64,000 nt of DNA from Geosiphon pyriformis (Eukaryota > Glomeromycota > Glomeromycetes > Archaeosporales > Geosiphonaceae): NCBI GenBank assembly GCA_016748015.1, contig JAAOMT010000602.1, forward strand, positions 62,001-126,000, given 5' to 3'. Shown one piece after another: positions 57,471-64,000 of the stretch. A program made the translations under genes and the position numbers. The notes beneath the pieces were generated by a model, which was not told the origin of the DNA, made no database searches, and saw nothing but the letters and a program-made list of their open reading frames with translations. The first letter of the stretch is position 1; every line of letters begins with the position of its first letter.

Positions 57471-58677
57471 TTTAATACTTGACATCTTTTCTTGTTTTAA
57501 AAACATGATAAAAATTAACGGCTTCATCAAGATTATAAGAACTTTAAGATTTAAAATTTCCTAAAATAATGTTCCAAGAAATAATTATTTAGTTTATTTA
57601 TATCGTATTTTTCTCAAAATCAAATTGCTAAAAATTTAGGATATGAACAAAAAATTTTAAAAACAATTTAAGCTAAGGTTAAACATAAAAAGAAAAAATT
57701 CTAAAACTTAAAACCTTTTTTCTTTTTTCTTTTTTTTTAAAGTAGATCTTTAAGTTTCGAAAATGACTTTTTATAAACATCTATATATATATGATTAAGT
57801 TTACAAGATATGGTTCTTTTTTGTACATTTTTATCGATTAATTAACTAATTAACCAAACACTTCTAAGTGTTATGACAATGTTAGCAAATGAATTAAAAT
57901 TTCCATTAAGAAAATTAAATAAAAGCAGACAACCAAAAATTATGAATAAAAAAGTTGTGTTTATTTTTAAATGTAGTGGTCCTGAAAAGAATCATTTTGA
58001 TGATGCTAAATATTCAAAAAAATTTTAGAAAATGATATGTTCTGCTTTTTTCAGAAAGAACACATTTGTTTACTTTTCATAGAATCAGCAGTTTTTTTTT
58101 TCACCAATTATTTTTTTTTCAGGCATGTCAATCATCATGCGAATGATCCACATTTTGGGAATACAAAGAATAAAATCTATGCAAAATAAATTTTTTGTGG
58201 AGTTCTAGGCATATTTAAAAGTTCAATGCATAACACTATGGAATAGAACTAATATAAGTTAATTTAAATTTAAATAAAAAATTATTCATAAAAAATTGTA
58301 AATGAATTGAAAATATTTTTTTTTTCTTATCAATTCTAAATTGAAAATTTTTTAACTTTTTAATGAATTTATAACTTCTAAATCTCTTCCTTTTTTTATA
58401 CACGAGAAGTTAAATCTTTCAAAATAAAATTCGATTGGCAAAAAAAAATTGTTCTACAAACGTTTTTTACTCCCTCTAAAATTATTTTAGAATACTAAAA
58501 TTTTAATAGATGAGATGAGATGAGATAAAGTATAATTTTAATCCAATTACCTATACTTGAAACTCAACTTTTCACAAAAAGCTAATCTCTAATAAATTGA
58601 ATTAGTTTTTAGTTATTTGAAACAATTTAGGAATACCTTCCCATTCATATTCCCTAGATTTAAAAAATCTCAAAATT
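57471..58677. other. Gene-free stretch
   Basis: AT-rich spacer with homopolymers and a short GATGA run near 58,510. No ORF of note. Confidence 0.65.
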
Positions 58678-58911
58678 ATGTTTACCATAGACAACGTTGT
58701 TCTTTTCGTCGGAGTTGTGGTTGTAACGGTTGTACTCTGGTACCTAACTCCATTATGTAATGTAAGATTTAATTAATAGGTTATGTAATAAAACAATTCG
58801 AATAAAAAGAAATTAATTGCTTCCTTTCCAAAATAAATTAATCAGCAATACCTAAATTATTTATGGCGCTTATGTGAACCCGTGAATTCAAATACTCATG
58901 ATCTTTTTTAA
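58678..58911 (+). CDS. Candidate 49-residue single-pass membrane protein, one intron
   Basis: Exon 1 58678-58761 (28 codons), an intron of 84 bp (58762-58845, GTAAGA..CAG, phase 0), and exon 2 58846-58911 ending in TAA. The product is 49 residues. Residues 7-25 (VVLFVGVVVVTVVLWYLTP) form a clear membrane segment after a short acidic N-terminus. The C-terminal tail QYLNYLWRLCEPVNSNTHD is polar with one basic residue. The exons are noticeably richer in GC than the surrounding DNA. Without splicing the frame stops after four intron codons. No family is recognised. It might be a small subunit or regulator of a membrane complex. It is too short for standard ORF searches and is supported by composition, splice sites and hydropathy only. 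Confidence 0.48.
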
Positions 58912-59807
58912 GAATCTTATTAGGAAATAATTCTGAAATTAAAATGAGATTCTACCGAGTTTTAACCCAGAAGTGTGTTATTCAAACTTTTAAGGTTAAA
59001 CAAAATCAAATTGAGAAAGTAATTTCTAATTTATTTATTTTTTTGTTTCAAACTTAAAATTATTAACAATTTGGAAAATAACTGAATAGAATAAACATTT
59101 ACAGCAGATGGATAAGCATTTCAATTTTTTTTTTAAAAATTTTTTAATTTTAGTCTCATAATCCCAAGTTTTTGTTCAAAAAAGTTATTCTATAAAAAAT
59201 ACCTCACATAAGGCATGGGAAGAAATTTTATAATATAATGCTAATTATTTTCATTATGACACCTTGCACCTATGAGAAAATGACTTTTTATAAATTTTCT
59301 TGTGAAAATATTTTTCAAAATGCTCTGAAAACAATTTTATCTTTGAATACATCATATTTGAATTAATTCTAAAAAAAATTTAGAATAATATCAATCACAG
59401 CAATTTTGCTATTAAACTACTTAGAAGACTTTAAATAAATTTTCCCTATTTTTTCCAATACAAAAGTATTTTATTAGTTCAAAAAATATTGTTTTGTAAA
59501 AAAAAAAATTGAAATTCACATTTTAAAAACAAAAGTTCATTATTAATAAAGTTTCTTTGCGACGACAATACACTACCTTTCTAACCCGCCCTCTCCTCTT
59601 ATCAGAAAAAGGTTCGAAATTTTATGGTCAGAAATTGTTTTTTTTTTAATTATAAAAAATGACATATTAATAGAATCCAATTTTTAATATTATAAAAGAC
59701 ATGAGTATAATTATTTTGAAATATAAATAGTACACTTTAAAATAAGGTATTCCAAATATCAAACAAGAAAATATTAAAAGGTTCATGATTTATTAAATTT
59801 AGCGGTA
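58912..59807. other. Gene-free stretch
   Basis: AT-rich spacer between the membrane microprotein and the His-tract gene. Nothing recognised. Confidence 0.65.
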
Positions 59808-60138
59808 TTAATCCTTTTGATCTATTGTATCAAATATCCAATCCTCTAAAGAATGTTCATCTCTCAACTTGTCGTCTGCTCTTATATATTTAACGATCCA
59901 ATCTTCCCACATGGAATCTTGAGAAAATCGGCTGACGAATGATGACGTTGAAAGACTTTCAGAATCTTTAGTGAGTCTTCGTTTATGGCTTCGTGTTTGT
60001 TGATAAGATCCAATTGATTTATAATGTTTAAAACCATCGGACCATTCAAAGAAACCTCCTTGGCCATCCTGAGAATACCCCATGCTTTCACCACTATATA
60101 TTGATGATCTGCTGCTGGAAATGCTACATGGAATATCT

Positions 60139-60179
<41 letters not shown>

Positions 60180-60413
60180 ATGATGATTGGATTTGGTACT
60201 TGAAATACTCGAAGAGAGAGATTCGGTTGATTTGAATTCAAGCCTGTAGACTATTGAATCTTTATTCGACTGAAGTGTGACTTGGGCAGGTGTAAAGTCT
60301 GCTCTAGCTTGATTGAGCGTTAATCCATTTTTGGAAAGTGTTGAATATAGTTTACTTTGCTTGCTGGCCCTCTTGCAGACATTGCACAGATACCAAAGCA
60401 AATAAAAGCTCAT
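59808..60413 (-). CDS. Hypothetical 201-residue protein with histidine tract
   Basis: A single-exon ORF, ATG 60413, preceded by an A-rich stretch (AAAAATG). Not a recognised family. The start is short and hydrophobic with two cysteines (MSFYLLWYLCNVCKRA). Residues 1-65 are otherwise mixed (RADFTPAQVTLQSNKDSIVYRLEF could be a beta structure). A Ser-rich stretch is followed by a His tract (about 77-91) encoded by an ATG/ATC-type trinucleotide repeat, then a Ser/Arg-rich region. The C-terminal 35 residues are acidic with two related segments, MWEDWIVKYIRADD and LEDWIFDTIDQKD. The repeated EDWI suggests a short interaction motif. Coding is supported by length, composition and the repeat staying in frame. 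Confidence 0.55.
60138..60177. repeat. (ATG)n microsatellite inside the His-tract gene
   Basis: Reads CAT/CAC on the coding strand and makes the polyhistidine run. Confidence 0.95.
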
Positions 60414-60872
60414 TTTTAAAAGGAAATATACTATTTGAATTTTAGCAATTCCAACAGAATTAAAAATCTCAAACTCAAAACTTTTTACGATGAATATTTT
60501 CGCTTTGAAGATGGGAATCTTAAAAACTTATCCAGTTGCCCGTTGGAAGAGATATGTTTACTATATATTTATAACTGAAAATCGAAAGAGAAAGAATTGG
60601 TAGCCATATTCTTATCGTTAAATCGAAAAAATGACGAACTAGCTTCAAATTGGGTAAGGGTATCACATAAAACTAACTTTGCAAGAGTTTCTTTGGAGAA
60701 TTTCATCTTGTAAGGATCGGGTTTTATATTGGCTGTCTTTCGATAACCGCCCCTAATAACTTAACTATTGGAAATGCAACGCTGATCTGATATTGGAACA
60801 CAAATCTGAGAAAATTATATATCATATTAGGTATGATTTCGCTTTTTAAGAATGCATTAGAATTTAAGGAAT

Positions 60873-60935
<63 letters not shown>

Positions 60936-60999
60936 AAACGCCATTCTCTCTTCAGGTTTATTGATCTAAATAATAGACAATAATAAATCCAAAAGAGTG
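60414..60999. other. Gene-free stretch with long poly(T)
   Basis: A spacer containing a 61-base uninterrupted T tract at 60874-60934 and no ORF. Confidence 0.65.
60874..60934. repeat. Poly(T) tract of 61 bases
   Basis: Uninterrupted homopolymer. Its length may be inexact in the assembly. Confidence 0.95.
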
Positions 61000-61272
61000 T
61001 CACTTCGCAAAAAAAGGAACTAACATCAGTGTTCGAAGAAAATATTTCGCATAATAAGGGAGTTCAAAGATAAGTAAACCATAAATGTGTATAATACTAG
61101 CCACAGTTTCTACTAATAGACTCCAGATTCTCATGCAATTCTCATTTTCCTCAGAAACACTATGCGGAACGTGATTCATTTCTGAAATAATGCAAGTTTT
61201 AAGAATTTTAAAAAATAGTCGACATGAAAAATTACCTTTGATGAAAAAACCTGTTGCTCGAAGGTCTATCAA
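61000..61272 (-). CDS. Doubtful hydrophobic C-terminal exon(s)
   Basis: The frame is open from about 61,310 to TGA/stop at 61000-61002 without an upstream ATG. A good donor (AAAG|GTAATT, intron from 61235) and acceptor (ATTTCAG, to 61182) define a 54-bp intron. Joining the flanks in phase 1 gives ATGFFIKEMNHVPHSVSEENENC and then a hydrophobic tail (LLVETVASIIHIYGLLIFELP ... LVPFFAK). Because the intron length is a multiple of three and contains no stop, the frame is also open unspliced. The first in-frame Met is in EMNHV. It may be the last exons of a larger gene or a relic. Family unknown. Confidence 0.25.
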   Translation of the reverse strand: MIDLRATGFFIKGNFSCRLFFKILKTCIISEMNHVPHSVSEENENCMRIWSLLVETVASIIHIYGLLIFELPYYAKYFLRTLMLVPFFAK

Positions 61273-62131
61273 AGATTTAATTAGAACTGATAAATATTGT
61301 TATCGTTTGAAATTCTGACAATTGAGAATATAATCAAAGCATAAATCCTGAATCATATACCTTAGAAACTTGATCAATAGGCTAAATTAAAAGTTTCCCG
61401 ATCTTTGTTTTGATATCGACGTGTGGAAATCCAAAAAATTTTAAGGATAAAAATGTCATGCGATTCCTAAATCTTCCATATTTTTTGTCAAACATCTTTG
61501 AAATCACTTTCATCTATACTTGATATACCTCCCGCAGATTTATTATGCAGTTTTGGTTTTTCTTTATGTAGGCAAAATAACCCTTTACCATTTCAGAAAA
61601 AATCCGCGTATCACTCTGTAATGAGCTAGCAATATTTCAATAACTAGACATGAACACTCGTTCTTTTTATTCAAGATTTCATTCTAACCTTTCTTGGTCA
61701 AATTCGGCTTTTTTGGTGAAAGTGTGTAAATCATAGCTTTTGATATTGTGAAACGATCTTATTTAAATACCTTTGCAAAATCTAGACGGTTGAACACTTT
61801 TTGCACGAAAGGAATTATTAAAAAAAGTCAATAATTCATTGGAAATTTTGTGAAATTAATATTTTAATATAAAGAAATTTGTTCTTCTTCGAGAAAAATA
61901 GCCTCGGAAGAAAACATCAATCAATTATAATTAAATTCATCTTGTAGTTATCAGACTCAAGATGATCAAGATTTACATGAATAATTTTATTTTAATTAAA
62001 AATCCATTTAACCTATATTGAAAAATGTACAAATCTAATTGTGTTTATTTTGGAATTACAATTATATATTAATTCAAACTCATATTAAGCCAAGTTTTGA
62101 TAAAACCATTCAAAATTTTTTTTATTATATC

Positions 62132-62231
62132 TTAACAAAGTGTGATCCTTCCAATATCTATTCAAGTTCCTACATAAATTTAAACTATAAGTTTGCATAA
62201 TGCACTTTTTACATGTAACCCAGCCATCTAG
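62132..62231 (-). mobile_element. Degraded LINE 3'-tail relic
   Basis: A 100-bp segment that aligns with 10346-10445: TTAACAAAGTGTG against TTAACGAGTGAGG at one end, and TACATGTAACCCAGCCATCTAG against TACACGTGACCAGCCACTTGG at the other. The total length is the same. Differences are mainly C to T and G to A. The A-rich 3' side is on the left, as in the full element. It is more decayed than the orphan at 4884. Confidence 0.5.
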
Positions 62232-63140
62232 ACTTATGCTAAAACTACATTAGGTTATAGCATAAAAGGCAAAAGCCCAAATTTACTTATTTTACATATT
62301 AGATAATTTAAATTCTTAACTTCCAAACAAATTGACTTACTCAAAATCTAGTTTTCTTAATATTAAAGATTTAACAACTTTCAAAAAGTAACCAAATGCT
62401 TAAAATTAATATTATTTATATTAAAAAACTTTTTTATAACAAAAACTCCTTATTATCTATGTTATTACCAATAGAAAAACTCTTAAAATCTTTTGCAAAA
62501 AAAGCTGAGTTTTTATTTTATTATTAAGTTTATTTCTAATAAACAGCAAAAATTTAACCAAAATTACCAAAAAGCCAATAGGCCTAATAATAGATTTAAC
62601 CAAATTAAAAAAATTCTAAATTTAGGCTTTTAATAATATTAGTCTAAACTTATTATCAAATATAACTATATGAATAGCAATAAATATTAGAAAAACAATA
62701 ATTTTAACATAGAATTTTAACTTAAATATAACAAAAACTTAAAAAAAGATTTTATAAAAAATTTTATAATTAAAAACAATATAATCTAAACTTTAACATT
62801 TATAATAACATCAACATTTAAGAGTTTTTTACCAAATATTACTATTTTTTAAAATGCCAGTTTTAACAATAACAATAACATATTTTTATTAATAATTAAA
62901 CTTAAAAGTTTAAAAGATAAAACAAATTTAATTATATATTTAAACAATTATATTACAAATCTTAAAAACAATATAACTCAATAAAAAATTAACTAATTAT
63001 CTTTTTTTAATTAATAAAAAAAGTATTTTAATATTGTTTTTCTTTATTAAAATTAACTAATAAGTAAAAATAGTTTTAAAAACTTTAAAAAGCTGAAATA
63101 ATTAATAATATATTGTTACAAATTATATAAAAACTAAAAA

Positions 63141-63215
63141 ACAGTTTTAATATAAACTATTTTAAATTTTAGCAGTAGTATTAAATACAAAAGTAAAAAT
63201 TATTCATTCAAAAAT
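63141..63215. repeat. Copy B of an AT-rich dispersed repeat
   Basis: Counterpart of 10165-10238. Where the two differ, this copy usually has T or A where the other has C or G. Confidence 0.55.
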
Positions 63216-63397
63216 ATTTGATAATTAATAATTGCTCCAAAATACCATTAAAATAACAATATTTTTAAAAATTAAAAAAATTAAAAAAGCTTTAATTATT
63301 ATTTTATTAACTTAATTTTGGTAACTAAGTAATAAATACGTTAAAATATATTTGTTTTTAAAATTAATACTAATTCAAATTAAAAATGACAAGTATA

Positions 63398-63430
<33 letters not shown>
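63398..63430. repeat. (ATT)n microsatellite
   Basis: About eleven units. Confidence 0.95.
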
Positions 63431-63431
<1 letters not shown>

Positions 63432-64000
63432 AAATAAAAAAAAAGTTATTGTTTACAAAGAAAACAGAATTAAATATTATAATTAATACTAATACTATAA
63501 AATTAGTAAAAATTTTAAAAATTTTAAAAAAAGTTTATGTCTTATTTTTTACAAAAATTAAAACAGATTTTAATTTAAAAAAATTATTTTAAAAAACACT
63601 AAAAAAAATATTGAGGAACAATATTTCAAAAATATTAAGTATATTATTTTTAAAAGAGAAAAAAAGATTATTTTTAACTGTTTCTGTTTTTTTAAGCAAT
63701 TAAGTAGTAAAAAAAGATTAACAATAGAAAATAACTGCTTTTTATAAAACTTTTTACAATTATAACAATTATATTAGAATTGTTCTTAATAAATCACTTA
63801 AAATAAAACTTTAAAAAATTTATTTTTAATCAAAAACAAAAAAAGTGATAGTTGTTTTTTTGTTTTTTTCTTTAATTATAATTATAAAATACAAAAAAAT
63901 AAAAATTTTGCAATTATTTGCTATAATAAAGTATAGTTTTTCTATAGTTTAATTTAAGCATAACAAAAATAACTATAAATATAAATTATATGATTTGAAT

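Larger units (their letters stand above)
61273..64000. other. AT-rich repeat-derived end of window
   Basis: From about 62.1 kb the DNA becomes extremely AT-rich, like 17-25 kb. It contains a LINE tail relic (62132-62231), a copy of the dispersed repeat (63141-63215) and an ATT microsatellite (63398-63430). The ORF at 63386-63592 is compositional and not a gene. Confidence 0.65.

Overview
This looks like nuclear DNA of a very AT-rich filamentous fungus, most likely an arbuscular mycorrhizal fungus (Glomeromycotina, Rhizophagus-like). The basis is: spliced genes with short GT..AG introns of about 54-105 bp; two genes with MATA-type HMG boxes; an expanded family of four-exon SAM-dependent methyltransferases; many ATT/TAA microsatellites; and a LINE plus Tc1/mariner elements resembling those I recall from Rhizophagus. 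The taxonomic call is inference, since no database was searched.

Layout. 1-4 kb: one doubtful spliced small gene, one single-exon gene for a disordered 146-residue protein, and a 39-bp minisatellite. 4-10.3 kb: gene-free AT-rich DNA with an orphan LINE 3' tail. 10.3-17.1 kb: a complete 6.75-kb LINE on the minus strand with a perfect 19-bp target-site duplication. Both its ORFs can be followed end to end but carry 12 in-frame stops and one deletion. 17.1-25.6 kb: an extremely AT-rich block holding two complete but dead Tc1/mariner elements. 25.6-35.9 kb: mostly non-coding, with a 23/46-bp minisatellite and a MATA-HMG gene at 30.4-31.4 kb. 35.9-52.4 kb: three paralogous methyltransferase genes (35.9-37.1 minus, 48.2-49.3 plus, 51.6-52.4 minus) and an unrelated single-exon gene at 41.3-42.0 kb. 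52.7-61.3 kb: a doubtful coding relic, a second, divergent HMG-box gene, a candidate 49-residue membrane microprotein with one intron, a His-tract gene, and a doubtful hydrophobic-tail ORF. 61.3-64 kb: AT-rich repeat DNA with another orphan LINE tail.

How the parts relate. The two full-length methyltransferases share intron positions and phases (2, 1, 0), and both begin Met-Gly followed by clustered cysteines, as expected of a myristoylated and palmitoylated membrane anchor. The third paralogue lacks that leader and its central region and looks neofunctionalised or decaying. The HMG genes are probably DNA-binding regulators from an expanded family, and nothing ties them to a mating-type locus. 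The transposons are inactive. The perfect target-site duplication combined with stops that could all arise by C:G to T:A transition suggests mutation by methylation/deamination or a RIP-like process rather than slow general decay.

I did not find an unambiguous new multi-gene system. The best leads are the acyl-anchored methyltransferase family, the LINE's ATGA stop-restart overlap and mutation pattern, and the spliced 49-residue membrane protein.
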